Shown: positions 31,919-41,158, counted from the stretch's first letter. The stretch: 64,000 nt of DNA from Lachnoclostridium sp. UBA5890 (GCA_002431395.1 DJEU01000018.1:15900-79899), one strand, 5' to 3'. Notes: generated by a model not told the origin, from the letters alone. Numbers and translations are program-made.

Positions 31919-33128
31919 AAAATCAGATAAATTACATGGTGTATGTTATGACGTGAGAGGGCCGGTACTGGATGAGGCCAAAGAAATGGAACGCCGCGGA
32001 GAGACGGTACTTCATCTGAATATCGGAAATCCGGCACCATTTGGTTTCCGTGCACCACAGATTGTGCTGGATTCCATGGAGGAAGCGCTGGCAGATCCAA
32101 TGAGCCAGGGATACAGCGATTCAAAGGGACTTTTGGAAGCACGTGAAGAAATTTTACAGTATCATATGGAAAAAGGACTTCCGGGACTTTCACTGGATCA
32201 CATTTATATCGGAAATGGTGTCAGTGAGATGATTTCGTTGTCTCTTCAGGCATTGTTAAATAACGGGGATGAAATTTTGATCCCGGCACCGGACTATCCG
32301 TTGTGGACAGCGGCAGCTAAACTTGCCGGCGGAAATCCGGTTCATTACATCTGTGACGAGAGTTCGGGATGGTATCCGGATATTGAAGATATGGAGAAAA
32401 AGATCACGGACAAGACAAAAGGAATCGTTGTGATCAATCCAAACAATCCGACCGGAGCCTTATATCCGAAGGAAATATTGGAAAAAATTGTAGATTTAGC
32501 AAGAAAACATGAATTGATGATCTTTGCGGATGAAATTTATGACCGTCTTGTGCTGGATGGCAAAACTCATACATCGATTGCTTCCCTTGCGCCGGATCTT
32601 TTCGTAGTAACCTTCAATGGGCTTTCGAAATCCCATCGTATCGCGGGATTCCGAAGCGGCTGGATGGTTCTCAGCGGAGATCTTTCCAAAGCAAAGGGCT
32701 ATATCGAGGGTGTCAATATGCTTTCCTCGATGCGTCTTTGTGCCAATGTTCCGGCGCAGCATGTTATCGCACCGGCCCTCCGCAACCGTCCGGAAGTGGA
32801 CGACCTGCTTCTGCCGGGAGGACGTATTTACGAGCAGCGCAAAGTGATCTGCGATGCGATTGCAGAAATCGACGGTTTGTCCGCTGTGACACCGGAAGCA
32901 GCCTTTTATATTTTCCCGAAGATTGATGCCAAACGTTTCCATATTTTGGATGATGAAAAATTTGCCCTTGATTTTCTTCGTGAAAAGCATGTCCTTTTGG
33001 TTCATGGACGCGGTTTTAACTGGGAAGCACCGGATCATTTCCGTATCGTATATCTTCCGGAAGTGGCCGTTTTGGATGAGTGCATGACGAAAATGAAAGA
33101 ATTTTTGGCAGATTATCAGCAAAAATAA
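31905..33128 (+). CDS. alaA: Alanine-forming aminotransferase (AlaA type)
   Basis: This 407-residue PLP enzyme closely follows the E. coli AlaA pattern along its whole length. It has CYDVRGPVLDEAKEMERRG at the start, LNIGNPAPFGF, YIGNGVSEMI, PAPDYPLWTAA, VINPNNPTGA, ADEIYDRLVLD, then the cofactor lysine in GLSKSHRIAGFRSGWM (about residue 241). MLSSMRLCANVPAQH and FPKIDAKRF complete the match. AlaA makes alanine from pyruvate and glutamate. The start overlaps the CPBP gene by 14 nt. It is distinct from aspartate or aromatic aminotransferases by the NIGNPAPFGF and CANVPAQH motifs. Confidence 0.92.
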   Translation: MRTFEKSDKLHGVCYDVRGPVLDEAKEMERRGETVLHLNIGNPAPFGFRAPQIVLDSMEEALADPMSQGYSDSKGLLEAREEILQYHMEKGLPGLSLDHIYIGNGVSEMISLSLQALLNNGDEILIPAPDYPLWTAAAKLAGGNPVHYICDESSGWYPDIEDMEKKITDKTKGIVVINPNNPTGALYPKEILEKIVDLARKHELMIFADEIYDRLVLDGKTHTSIASLAPDLFVVTFNGLSKSHRIAGFRSGWMVLSGDLSKAKGYIEGVNMLSSMRLCANVPAQHVIAPALRNRPEVDDLLLPGGRIYEQRKVICDAIAEIDGLSAVTPEAAFYIFPKIDAKRFHILDDEKFALDFLREKHVLLVHGRGFNWEAPDHFRIVYLPEVAVLDECMTKMKEFLADYQQK

Positions 33129-33146
33129 CGAGCATTCAATCGTTAC

Positions 33147-33175
33147 TTGCAAAAATAGAAAATATTTAGTATACT
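33147..33175 (+). promoter_or_regulatory. Promoter before the lytic transglycosylase
   Basis: TTGCAA (33147-33152), 17 bp and TATACT (33170-33175) lie 22 bp before the GTG start. Confidence 0.65.
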
Positions 33176-33197
33176 GAGAACGTCAGGAGGTGATGAC

Positions 33198-34079
33198 GTG
33201 GCATTGCGCGTAGGCGATATCGCTGCTGAGAATTATGTGCAGCAGACGAAAAAACAGAATACAGCGGCGGGGACGACCATAACGCCTTTTTCCAAAATGA
33301 TGGAAGAAGAGACGAAGAAAGTGACGCAGGAGAAAGCGGCGTCATCGGCACAGACGACATCGCAGACAGCGTCTGCCGGAAGTGTGGCAAAGACCACGGG
33401 GACGACAGGAACGGTAAAAAGCGATGGAACATTGACAACGACATTGGATGACATCTTTAAAAGAGCGTCGGAAAAATATGGTGTATCGTATGATTTTTTA
33501 GTGGCAGTAGCCAAAGCAGAGTCGGATTTTAATCCCAAATGTGTTTCTTCGGCAGGAGCCAAGGGAATCATGCAGATCATGCCAAATGAGGCCAAAGAAC
33601 TTGGCGTAGACGATGTGTTTGATGCCGAGCAGAATATTATGGCATCGGCCAAATTACTGGCGGCACATTTGAAGAAATTTAACGGAGATACCACTCTGGC
33701 AGCGGCGGCATACAATGCCGGCAGCGGAAGAGTGCAGCAATATGGCGGCGTTCCTCCTTTTACGGAGACACAGAATTACGTCAAAAAAATTGCAAAATAC
33801 ATGAAAGAAGGTGTCAAAGCACCGGATAAGACGGTAACCGTGACACCGAATAAATTGAGCGGTGATGTGACGAAAAGCCAGAGTACGGCAGCGTCAGAGA
33901 GCCAGCAGACGACGGCACAGACAACCCAGACGACATCTGTAGTACAAGATGCGACGGCAGCGAGTGAGGAAGAGATGAATCAGACGATGGTAGCAGTCGG
34001 AAGCGGTGCTTCGGCAGTGACGATGACATATGGAGCCTACCAGAGATATCTTGAACTTGGCAGCCTTGGTGTCGGATGA
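33198..34079 (+). CDS. Lytic transglycosylase (SLT domain), no signal peptide
   Basis: The 293-residue protein has a typical SLT (goose-lysozyme-like) catalytic domain at about residues 88-195. FLVAVAKAESDFNPKCVSSAGAKGIMQIMP contains the catalytic E108, followed by AAAAYNAGSGRVQQYGGVPPFTETQNYVKKI. It cleaves glycan strands forming anhydromuramic ends. Both flanks are Thr/Gln/Ser/Ala-rich and probably unstructured. The start is GTG with an excellent CAGGAGGTGA (33184-33193). Neither a signal peptide nor a membrane helix is present, so export must use another route, such as the flagellar system, or occur on lysis. Its promoter probably also serves gpmI, 57 nt downstream. Confidence 0.88.
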   Translation: MALRVGDIAAENYVQQTKKQNTAAGTTITPFSKMMEEETKKVTQEKAASSAQTTSQTASAGSVAKTTGTTGTVKSDGTLTTTLDDIFKRASEKYGVSYDFLVAVAKAESDFNPKCVSSAGAKGIMQIMPNEAKELGVDDVFDAEQNIMASAKLLAAHLKKFNGDTTLAAAAYNAGSGRVQQYGGVPPFTETQNYVKKIAKYMKEGVKAPDKTVTVTPNKLSGDVTKSQSTAASESQQTTAQTTQTTSVVQDATAASEEEMNQTMVAVGSGASAVTMTYGAYQRYLELGSLGVG

Positions 34080-34136
34080 CAGCAGTTCGGGAAAGATTCC
34101 CGGAGCCAATGAGTTTAAAAGAAGGAGAATTTAAAA

Positions 34137-35666
34137 ATGAGCAAGAAACCAACCGTATTGATGATCTTAGATGGTTATGGAATGAGTGACAAAGTAGAAG
34201 GAAATGCGATTGCACAGGCAAAGACGCCGGTTATGGACAAACTTATGGCAGAATGTCCGTTTGTACTGGGACAGGCAAGTGGTATGGCCGTTGGACTTCC
34301 GGAAGGACAGATGGGAAACTCGGAAGTAGGACATACAAATATGGGTGCCGGACGCATCGTATACCAGATGTTAGTTAAAATCAGTAAATCCATTCAAGAC
34401 GGCGACTTTTTCGAAAACGAAGCATTGAAAAAAGCTGTTGAGAATTGTAAAAAGAATGATTCTGCCCTTCATTTGATGGGACTTCTTTCCCCGGGCGGTG
34501 TACACAGCCATATGGAGCATCTGTATGGATTGCTTGAACTGGCAAAGAAAAATGGAATTGATAAAGTGTATGTTCACGCTTATCTTGATGGACGTGACGT
34601 GCCACCATCATCGGCAGCGGAATATATGGAAGAAGCCGTAGCAAAGATGAAAGAAATCGGCGTCGGAACCGTAGCTACGATCTCCGGTCGTTTTTATGCG
34701 ATGGACCGTGACAATGCATGGGATCGTGAAGAAAAAGCATATGCTGCACTGGTATATGGAGAAGGTGTAGAGGCATCCGATCCGGTACAGGCAATCAAAG
34801 ATTCTTATGCAAACGACGTGACAGACGAGTTTATGCTTCCGACTGTTGTAGATAAAAACGGAATGATCAAAGAAAATGACAGTGTGATCTTCTTTAACTT
34901 CCGTCCGGACCGTGCAAGACAGCTTACCAGAGCGTTTGTAGATCCTGATTTCACTGGATTTGAGCGCAGAAATGGATATTTCCCGCTTACCTTTGTATGT
35001 ATGGCACAGTACGATGCACAGATGCCAAATGTACTCGTTGCATTCCCGCCGGAAGAACTCAAAATGACATTTGGTGAATATCTGTCAAAAAATGGAAAAA
35101 CACAGCTTCGTTTGGCTGAGACACAGAAATATGCACATGTTACTTTCTTCTTTAACGGTGGAGAAGAAACACAGTTTGAAGGAGAGGATCGTATCCTTGT
35201 AAATTCTCCAAAGGTAGCGACATTTGACTTGAAACCGGAAATGAGTGCATATGAGGTTTGCGATAATCTCGTGGATTCTATCAAATCCGACAAGTACGAT
35301 GTTATTATCATTAACTTTGCAAACCCGGATATGGTAGGGCACACCGGAATCCTTGAGGCAGCGATCAAGGCAATCGAAGCGGTAGATGAGTGCGTAGGAC
35401 GAGCAGTAAAAGCAATCGATGAAGTGGATGGACAGCTCTTTATCTGTGCAGACCACGGAAATGCAGAAAAACTGATCGACGAAGATGGTGAACCATTTAC
35501 AGCACACACAACGAACCCGGTACCATTTATCATTTATAACTATGATGAAAATTACACATTACGTGAGGGCGGCTGTCTGGCAGACATTGTTCCGACTCTG
35601 ATCGAAATGATGGGAATGGAGCAGCCGGCAGAAATGACCGGAAAATCTTTATTGGTTCGTAAATAA
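34137..35666 (+). CDS. gpmI: 2,3-bisphosphoglycerate-independent phosphoglycerate mutase
   Basis: This 509-residue Mn-dependent enzyme interconverts 3- and 2-phosphoglycerate in glycolysis. The metal ligand D12 is in LDGYGMSD, and the catalytic serine S62 is in GNSEVGHTNMGAGR. HAYLDGRDVPPSSA, NFRPDRARQLT and the C-terminal metal-binding CADHGNAEKLIDEDG with TAHTTNPVPF are also present. Length is standard. The ribosome site is AAGGAG. A strong terminator follows. In many Clostridia gpmI follows gap-pgk-tpiA; here it stands apart from other glycolytic genes. Confidence 0.97.
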   Translation: MSKKPTVLMILDGYGMSDKVEGNAIAQAKTPVMDKLMAECPFVLGQASGMAVGLPEGQMGNSEVGHTNMGAGRIVYQMLVKISKSIQDGDFFENEALKKAVENCKKNDSALHLMGLLSPGGVHSHMEHLYGLLELAKKNGIDKVYVHAYLDGRDVPPSSAAEYMEEAVAKMKEIGVGTVATISGRFYAMDRDNAWDREEKAYAALVYGEGVEASDPVQAIKDSYANDVTDEFMLPTVVDKNGMIKENDSVIFFNFRPDRARQLTRAFVDPDFTGFERRNGYFPLTFVCMAQYDAQMPNVLVAFPPEELKMTFGEYLSKNGKTQLRLAETQKYAHVTFFFNGGEETQFEGEDRILVNSPKVATFDLKPEMSAYEVCDNLVDSIKSDKYDVIIINFANPDMVGHTGILEAAIKAIEAVDECVGRAVKAIDEVDGQLFICADHGNAEKLIDEDGEPFTAHTTNPVPFIIYNYDENYTLREGGCLADIVPTLIEMMGMEQPAEMTGKSLLVRK

Positions 35667-35679
35667 GAGAAAATATCAG

Positions 35680-35740
35680 GCCCCCGGTTTCGGATGATGG
35701 GATGGCAGTGTGCTGTCACCAGCCGGAACTGGGGGCTTTT
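35680..35740 (+). terminator. Large terminator after gpmI
   Basis: GCCCCCGGTTTCGG (35680-35693) pairs with CCGGAACTGGGGGC (35723-35736), allowing G-U pairs, and ends in TTTT. The 29-nt loop can form a smaller internal hairpin. Confidence 0.8.
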
Positions 35741-35795
35741 GCAGTAAAAGCCCGGTAAGCGATTGCCTGGCTTATATTGATACAGGGAGGCAACA

Positions 35796-36869
35796 ATGGC
35801 AAAAAAAGTAGTAGTTGGAATGTCCGGTGGAGTGGATTCTTCTGTGGCGGCATATCTTTTGCAGCAACAGGGATACGAGGTTATCGGCGTTACGATGCAG
35901 ATCTGGCAGGAAGATGATGTCTGTACATTGGAAGAAAATGGAGGATGCTGCGGACTGTCTGCTGTGGAGGACGCAAGACGAGTGGCGGAACGCCTCGGAA
36001 TACGATATTATGTGATGAACTTCCGGCAGGAATTTCAGAAAAATGTAATTGATTATTTTGTAGATGAATATTTGCACGGAAGAACCCCAAATCCGTGTAT
36101 CGCATGTAACCGTTATGTGAAGTGGGAATCGCTGCTGCAGAGAAGTCTGGAGATCGGAGCGGATTACATCGCGACCGGACATTATGCCAGAATTGATAAA
36201 CTTCCGAATGGCAGATATGCTTTGAAAAAATCCGTGACGGCGGCGAAGGATCAGACGTATGCCTTGTATAATCTGACACAGGACCAGTTGTCACATACGT
36301 TGATGCCGGTCGGCGAATACGAAAAAGAAAATGTGAGAAAAATGGCAGAAGAGGCCGGACTTCCGGTGGCGCATAAGCCGGACAGTCAGGAAATCTGTTT
36401 TGTCTCGGACAATGATTATGCTTCCTTTATCGAGAAGGAAACCGGTGTCGATATCCCGACAGGAAATTTCGTGGATGTACATGGAAATGTACTCGGAACG
36501 CACAAAGGGATCACACATTATACGATCGGACAGCGGAAAGGACTTGGCCTGGCGATGGGACATCCGGTATTTGTCTGTGAGATCCGGCCGGAGACCAACG
36601 AAGTGGTGATCGGCGAAAATGAGGATATTTTTACAACAACGATCCGCGCGAACCATCTCAATTTTATGTCAGTAGAAGATATCGACGGCGAAGTGCGAGC
36701 GCTGGCAAAAATCCGTTATAACCACCGCGGAGATATGTGTACCCTCCGGAAAATCGACGAAGATACCGTCGAGGCGGTCTTTGACAAGCCACAGCGCGCA
36801 GCCACTCCGGGACAGGCACTTGTCTTTTACGACGGCGACTATGTGATGGGCGGCGGCACCATCCTTTAA
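35796..36869 (+). CDS. mnmA: tRNA-specific 2-thiouridylase MnmA
   Basis: This 357-residue enzyme thiolates U34 of Lys, Glu and Gln tRNAs. The PP-loop SGGVDSS lies at 10-16. The catalytic cysteine pair is in NPCIACNRYVKW (about residue 100) and DSQEICFVSDND (about 201). TGHYARI, KDQTYALYNLTQDQL and GQRKGLGLAMGHPVFV are also conserved. An N-terminal cysteine-rich EENGGCCGLSAVEDA is typical of the Clostridia form. GGGAGG precedes the ATG. No IscS-like cysteine desulfurase is adjacent, although nifS often accompanies mnmA in Clostridia. The gene stands alone between terminator and a non-coding region. Confidence 0.95.
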   Translation: MAKKVVVGMSGGVDSSVAAYLLQQQGYEVIGVTMQIWQEDDVCTLEENGGCCGLSAVEDARRVAERLGIRYYVMNFRQEFQKNVIDYFVDEYLHGRTPNPCIACNRYVKWESLLQRSLEIGADYIATGHYARIDKLPNGRYALKKSVTAAKDQTYALYNLTQDQLSHTLMPVGEYEKENVRKMAEEAGLPVAHKPDSQEICFVSDNDYASFIEKETGVDIPTGNFVDVHGNVLGTHKGITHYTIGQRKGLGLAMGHPVFVCEIRPETNEVVIGENEDIFTTTIRANHLNFMSVEDIDGEVRALAKIRYNHRGDMCTLRKIDEDTVEAVFDKPQRAATPGQALVFYDGDYVMGGGTIL

Positions 36870-36954
36870 GGATTTATATTTTTGAAATGTTTGTAGCAGC
36901 TCTGCATCATTTTTTGCCTTGTAATTCACCGGAAATATTTGCAGCAAGTGGCTT

Positions 36955-37013
36955 TTGAGCGCGTCGGCAGGAGACACTGGTAGTTTCAGTGTCCCTGCCG
37001 CTACGCAGCTCAA
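36955..37013. repeat. Two-tier hairpin element
   Basis: The outer stem TTGAGC (36955-36960) pairs with GCTCAA (37008-37013). After an internal loop, CGGCAGG-A-GACACTG (36965-36979) pairs with CAGTGTCCCTGCCG (36987-37000) with one bulged A and a 7-nt loop. It is more GC-rich than its surroundings and has no T tail, so it looks like a structured RNA or palindromic repeat rather than a terminator. Confidence 0.6.
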
Positions 37014-37108
37014 CGAGCGAAAGCATCCACGCAGCGCAAACATTTTCGGTAAATTACCAAAAGGAGAAAAAATGCCAATAACGGCTGCCACAAACATGAA
37101 AAAATGTC

Positions 37109-37137
37109 TTGAATAAATTGTTTTCTTATGATAGTAT
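37109..37137 (+). promoter_or_regulatory. glmM promoter
   Basis: TTGAAT (37109-37114), a 17-bp spacer and TAGTAT (37132-37137). An overlapping alternative is TTGTTT at 37118. Confidence 0.5.
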
Positions 37138-37201
37138 ATATTAGATAACTTGTTTCTAAGGGGCTTTTTGCGCCTGGAAAAGATGTGAAAGGGGAAGCGT
37201 C

Positions 37202-38551
37202 ATGAAGTATTTTGGTACCGATGGCTTCCGCGGCGAGGCAAATGTCACGCTGACGGCAGAACATGCTTTTAAGATTGGACGTTTTTTGGGACACTATTAT
37301 CAGAATGAAGATCATAGAGTACGGGTTCTTGTAGGAAAAGATACAAGATTGTCCGGATATATGTATGAGACGGCACTGGCAGCAGGCTTGACGGCAAGCG
37401 GAGCCGATGTCTATGAGATACATGTTACGACGACACCGAGCATTTCGTACCTGATTCGGCAGCAGAATTTTGATCTTGGTATTATGATCACGGCGAGCCA
37501 CAATCCTTATACCGATAATGGAATTAAGGTCATCAATGGCACCGGTCATAAACTGGAAGAAGAAGTCGAGATCGAGATGGAAAAATACATCGATGGAGAG
37601 ATTCCGGAGATTCCGTATGCTACCGGCGAAAATCTGGGACGGTGTTTTGATTACCAGGAAGGAAAAAAGATTTACAAGATGTATCTTGAGGATCTGGTAA
37701 AGCACAGTTTCAGCGGAAAGACCGTAGCGCTTGATATGTCAAACGGTTCAGCGTCCGGTATTGCGGCTGAAATATTCCGCAGACTTGGTGCTATCATCCA
37801 TACGACGGGAGATAAACCCGACGGAATGAATATTAACAAAGAATGTGGTTCCACCCACATTGAGAAATTACAAAAATTGGTAAAAGAAACAGGCGCAGAT
37901 GTAGGCTTTGCTTACGACGGTGATGCAGACCGGTGCCTTGCCGTAGATGAAAACGGAGAGGTTGTGACCGGAGACCACATTATGTATCTGTGTGGAATGG
38001 ATTTAAAGGAAAAAGGCAAGTTGAAAGACAATATGGTCGTTACGACCGTGATGTCCAATATGGGACTGTATAAGGCCTTTGACCGCGCCGGTATTTCCTA
38101 CCAGCAGACGGCGGTAGGGGATAAATATGTATGTGCCAATATGATGGAGCACGGTTACGTTCTCGGTGGAGAGCAGTCCGGACATATTATATTTATGGAA
38201 CATGCGGTGACCGGAGACGGTATTTTGACTTCCTTGATGATCATGGAAGCAATGCTTTCGAAAAACAGTTCTTTGTCAGCTTTGACAAAGGATTTAAAGA
38301 TATATCCGCAGCTGCTTGTCAATATGCGTGTCAAAGATAAACTGGCAGCAAGAGAAGACGAAGATGTGAAGGCGGCGGAAGAAGAAGTGGCAAAAGAACT
38401 CGGAGACGAGGGAAGGTTGCTCCTGCGTGAAAGTGGTACAGAGCCACTCATCCGTGTTATGGTAGAAGCTGCTACGGATGAAATCTGCAGGGAAAATGTG
38501 GATAAGATAATTCAAGTTTTACGTGCCAAAGGGCATGAGGATAAAAACTGA
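37202..38551 (+). CDS. glmM: Phosphoglucosamine mutase
   Basis: This 449-residue enzyme converts glucosamine 6-phosphate to glucosamine 1-phosphate for UDP-GlcNAc and cell-wall synthesis. It starts MKYFGTDGFRG (family norm FGTDGVRG). The phosphoserine S99 is in ITASHNPYTDNGIK, the Mg loop is YDGDADRCLAV (about 238-246), and GGEQSGH and the phosphate-binding RESGTEPLIRVMVEA follow in order. The sugar-binding GEQSGH motif and overall length fit GlmM better than phosphomannomutase. AAAGGGG precedes the ATG. It is followed 24 nt later by a glycoside hydrolase gene, with which it may be co-transcribed. Confidence 0.92.
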   Translation: MKYFGTDGFRGEANVTLTAEHAFKIGRFLGHYYQNEDHRVRVLVGKDTRLSGYMYETALAAGLTASGADVYEIHVTTTPSISYLIRQQNFDLGIMITASHNPYTDNGIKVINGTGHKLEEEVEIEMEKYIDGEIPEIPYATGENLGRCFDYQEGKKIYKMYLEDLVKHSFSGKTVALDMSNGSASGIAAEIFRRLGAIIHTTGDKPDGMNINKECGSTHIEKLQKLVKETGADVGFAYDGDADRCLAVDENGEVVTGDHIMYLCGMDLKEKGKLKDNMVVTTVMSNMGLYKAFDRAGISYQQTAVGDKYVCANMMEHGYVLGGEQSGHIIFMEHAVTGDGILTSLMIMEAMLSKNSSLSALTKDLKIYPQLLVNMRVKDKLAAREDEDVKAAEEEVAKELGDEGRLLLRESGTEPLIRVMVEAATDEICRENVDKIIQVLRAKGHEDKN

Positions 38552-38575
38552 AAGAGATAGAAAGGAATCAAAAGA

Positions 38576-39718
38576 ATGAAAGGTGCTTATTACACAAAAC
38601 AGTATCGTAATGTATTTGCGGAGTGCGGTCATTCTCAGGAAGAGATTGATAAAAAGTTAAAAGATGCATTCCACACAGTATTTTACGGACCGGTTGGCGA
38701 GAAATTTTATTTTGAAGCCGGAGATGATATGGGATATTTCGAAGATACGGGAAATTTTGATGCCCGTACGGAAGGAATGTCATATGCCATGATGATGTGT
38801 GTTCAGATGAACATGAAAGAAGAATTTGACCGCGTCTGGAAATGGGCAAGAACATATATGTACATGGAAGATGGTTATAACAAAGGCTATTTTGCATGGT
38901 CCTGTAAGACAACAGGCGAGAAAAATGACTACGGTCCGGCACCGGACGGCGAAGAGTTTTTCGCGATGTCATTGTTCTTTGCTTCCCATCGCTGGGGAGA
39001 TGGCGAGGGAATCTTTAATTATTCCCAGGAAGCAAAAAATATCCTGAGTGCCTGCATACATAACGGAGAGAAAGAGCCGGGAGATCCGATCATGGAGCCG
39101 GAAAACTATCTGATCCGTTTTATCCCAAGCAGAAAATTCAGCGATCCGTCGTATCATTGTGCACATTTTTATGAGTTGTTCGGAGAATGGGCCAATGAAG
39201 AAGACAGAGATTTCTGGAAAAAGGCAGCGAAAGCAAGCCGTGAATATTTGAAAAAAGCGTGTCATCCGGAAACCGGACTGGCAGCAGAATATGCTTATTA
39301 TGATGGAACTCCATATGAGAAGGAGCAGGACATCTTCGGTGGACGTCACGACTGGTATTACAGTGATTCTTATCGTGTTATCGCAAACATCGGTCTGGAT
39401 TATGAGTGGTTCGCCGCTGACGAATGGAATGTAGAAAACAATAATAAAGTACAGAAATTCTTTATGGAGACACATCGTGGAGAAGACTTTAAGGTATATG
39501 AGATCGACGGAACCGTGATCGACCAGCCTGCTCTTCACCCGGTAGCAATCATCGCAACCAATGCACAGGCATCCCTTGCCGCAGACGGCCCTTATGCCAA
39601 AGAGTGTGTAGAAAGATTCTGGAACACACCGCTTCGTACCGGCGAGAGAAGATATTATGATAACTGTCTGTATCTGTTTGCCCTTTTAGCATTGAGTGGA
39701 AATTACCGTATCTGGTAG
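38576..39718 (+). CDS. Reducing-end xylose-releasing exo-oligoxylanase (GH8)
   Basis: This 380-residue intracellular GH8 enzyme resembles Rex of Bacillus halodurans, which removes xylose from the reducing end of xylo-oligosaccharides. The proton donor is E66 in DARTEGMSYAMM. The (alpha/alpha)6 barrel shows repeated aromatic helices (DRVWKWARTYMY; GYFAWSCKTTGE; DYGPAPDGEEFFAMSLFFASHRWG), and DSYRVIANIGLDYEWF (about 263) holds the catalytic acid region. It has no signal peptide, so substrates must be imported. No xylan transporter or other xylanase is adjacent, which makes its location between glmM and tig unusual. Confidence 0.88.
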   Translation: MKGAYYTKQYRNVFAECGHSQEEIDKKLKDAFHTVFYGPVGEKFYFEAGDDMGYFEDTGNFDARTEGMSYAMMMCVQMNMKEEFDRVWKWARTYMYMEDGYNKGYFAWSCKTTGEKNDYGPAPDGEEFFAMSLFFASHRWGDGEGIFNYSQEAKNILSACIHNGEKEPGDPIMEPENYLIRFIPSRKFSDPSYHCAHFYELFGEWANEEDRDFWKKAAKASREYLKKACHPETGLAAEYAYYDGTPYEKEQDIFGGRHDWYYSDSYRVIANIGLDYEWFAADEWNVENNNKVQKFFMETHRGEDFKVYEIDGTVIDQPALHPVAIIATNAQASLAADGPYAKECVERFWNTPLRTGERRYYDNCLYLFALLALSGNYRIW

Positions 39719-39801
39719 TCCAAGGCGTTTAGAAATAGAAAAATCAGGGAATACTACCAAAAGTTCCCGCAGTAATTAAAAAATTTGGAGGATTAAGAAA
39801 A

Positions 39802-41124
39802 ATGAGTTACAAAGTAGAGAATCTTGAAAACAGTATGGCAAAAATTACAATAGAGGTAAGCCCGGAAGCATTTGAAGAGGCTATGAAAAAATCTTACAAT
39901 AAGAACAAAAACAAAATTGCTCTTCCAGGTTTCCGTAAGGGCAAAGCTCCTCGTAAACTGATCGAGAAAGAATATGGTCCGGAAGTATTTTATGAGGATG
40001 CTGCAAACTTTGTTATTCCGGATGCTTATGAAGAAGCTGCAAAAGAGAGCGGACTTGAGATCGTATCCCGCCCGGATATCGACGTGGAGAAAATTGGAAA
40101 TGGCGAGCCTTTCGTATTTACCGCTACCGTTGCTGTAAAACCAGATGTTGAACTTGGTGATTACAAAGGAATCGAAGTAGAGAAACAGGAAGTTAAGATC
40201 ATGGCAGCAGATGTCAATGCGGAACTTGCTAAGGTTCAGGAGCAGAATGCACGTACAGTAAACGTAGAAGACCGTGCAATCAAAAAAGATGATATTGCAG
40301 TGATCGACTTTGAGGGATTTGTAGATGACGAGCCATTTGATGGTGGAAAAGGTACCGATTATTCTCTTACGATCGGAAGCCATTCCTTCATCGATACTTT
40401 TGAAGATCAGCTGATCGGCAAAAACAAAGGCGATAAAGTGGATGTCAATGTAACATTCCCGGAGACTTATCATGTAGAAGAACTCAAAGGAAAACTAGCA
40501 CTTTTCAAAGTAGAGATCAAAGACATCAAGATGAAAGAACTTCCAAAACTGGATGATGAATTCGCAAGTGAAGTTTCTGAATTCGAGACATTGAAAGAAT
40601 ACAAAGCAAGCGTGAAAAAGACTTTGACAGAGCGCAGAAAAAATCAGGTAAAAGCAGAAAAAGAAGATAAGATCATCAGCCAGGTAGTAGAGAACTCTAA
40701 GATCGAGCTTCCAAAACCGATGGTTGACGAGCAGATCAATCAGATGATCAATGAGTTCGCTTCTCGTCTTCAGCAGCAGGGACTCAGCATTGAGCAGTAC
40801 ATCCAGATGACAGGTATGCAGCCACAGATGATGATGGAGCAGATGCGTCCGGAAGCGGAGACACGTATCCGTACACGTCTTGTACTCGAGGCTGTAGCAG
40901 CAGCAGAAGGCATCAAAGCGACAGCAAAAGATATTGACAAAGAGATTGAAAAAATGGCTGAAATGTACAACATGGAAGCAGATAAGATCAAAGAAATGTT
41001 TGGCGATGCTGAAAACAAACAGATTTCTGAGGATATTGCAGTACAGAAAGCAGTTGATTTCCTTGTAAAAGAGTCTGTAGAAGTAGAGCCAAAAGAAGAA
41101 GAGAAAGAAGAAAAAGCAGAATAA
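39802..41124 (+). CDS. tig: Trigger factor
   Basis: This 440-residue ribosome-associated chaperone has the three canonical domains. The ribosome-binding N-domain includes FRKGKAPRKLIEKEYG, the family signature FRxGKxP, at about residues 45-60. The FKBP-type prolyl isomerase domain is at about 150-245 (DIAVIDFEGFVDDEPFDGGKG ... HVEELKGKLALFKVEIKDIK). The C-terminal helical arms run to a charged tail. It is followed by clpP, clpX and lon in the widely conserved order. TTTGGAGG precedes the ATG. An imperfect GGGAA/TTCCC hairpin lies in the leader (about 39747-39770). Confidence 0.97.
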   Translation: MSYKVENLENSMAKITIEVSPEAFEEAMKKSYNKNKNKIALPGFRKGKAPRKLIEKEYGPEVFYEDAANFVIPDAYEEAAKESGLEIVSRPDIDVEKIGNGEPFVFTATVAVKPDVELGDYKGIEVEKQEVKIMAADVNAELAKVQEQNARTVNVEDRAIKKDDIAVIDFEGFVDDEPFDGGKGTDYSLTIGSHSFIDTFEDQLIGKNKGDKVDVNVTFPETYHVEELKGKLALFKVEIKDIKMKELPKLDDEFASEVSEFETLKEYKASVKKTLTERRKNQVKAEKEDKIISQVVENSKIELPKPMVDEQINQMINEFASRLQQQGLSIEQYIQMTGMQPQMMMEQMRPEAETRIRTRLVLEAVAAAEGIKATAKDIDKEIEKMAEMYNMEADKIKEMFGDAENKQISEDIAVQKAVDFLVKESVEVEPKEEEKEEKAE

Positions 41125-41158
41125 TACATTTTGCATTTTCAGATAGGAGGGAAATGTT

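Larger units (their letters stand above)
36870..37201 (+). other. Structured intergenic interval between mnmA and glmM
   Basis: No large gene is present. A two-tier hairpin occupies 36955-37013. A possible 14-codon leader ORF (ATG 37073 to TAA 37117, with AAAAGGAG) follows it. The glmM promoter lies at 37109-37137. The sequence 37150-37200 is the glmM leader with AAAGGGG before the start. Confidence 0.6.

Noticed and set aside
39793..41136. Long minus-strand ORFs opposite tig
   Set aside because: Their Phe/Cys/Leu-rich translations are the usual antisense shadow of a Glu/Lys-rich gene.
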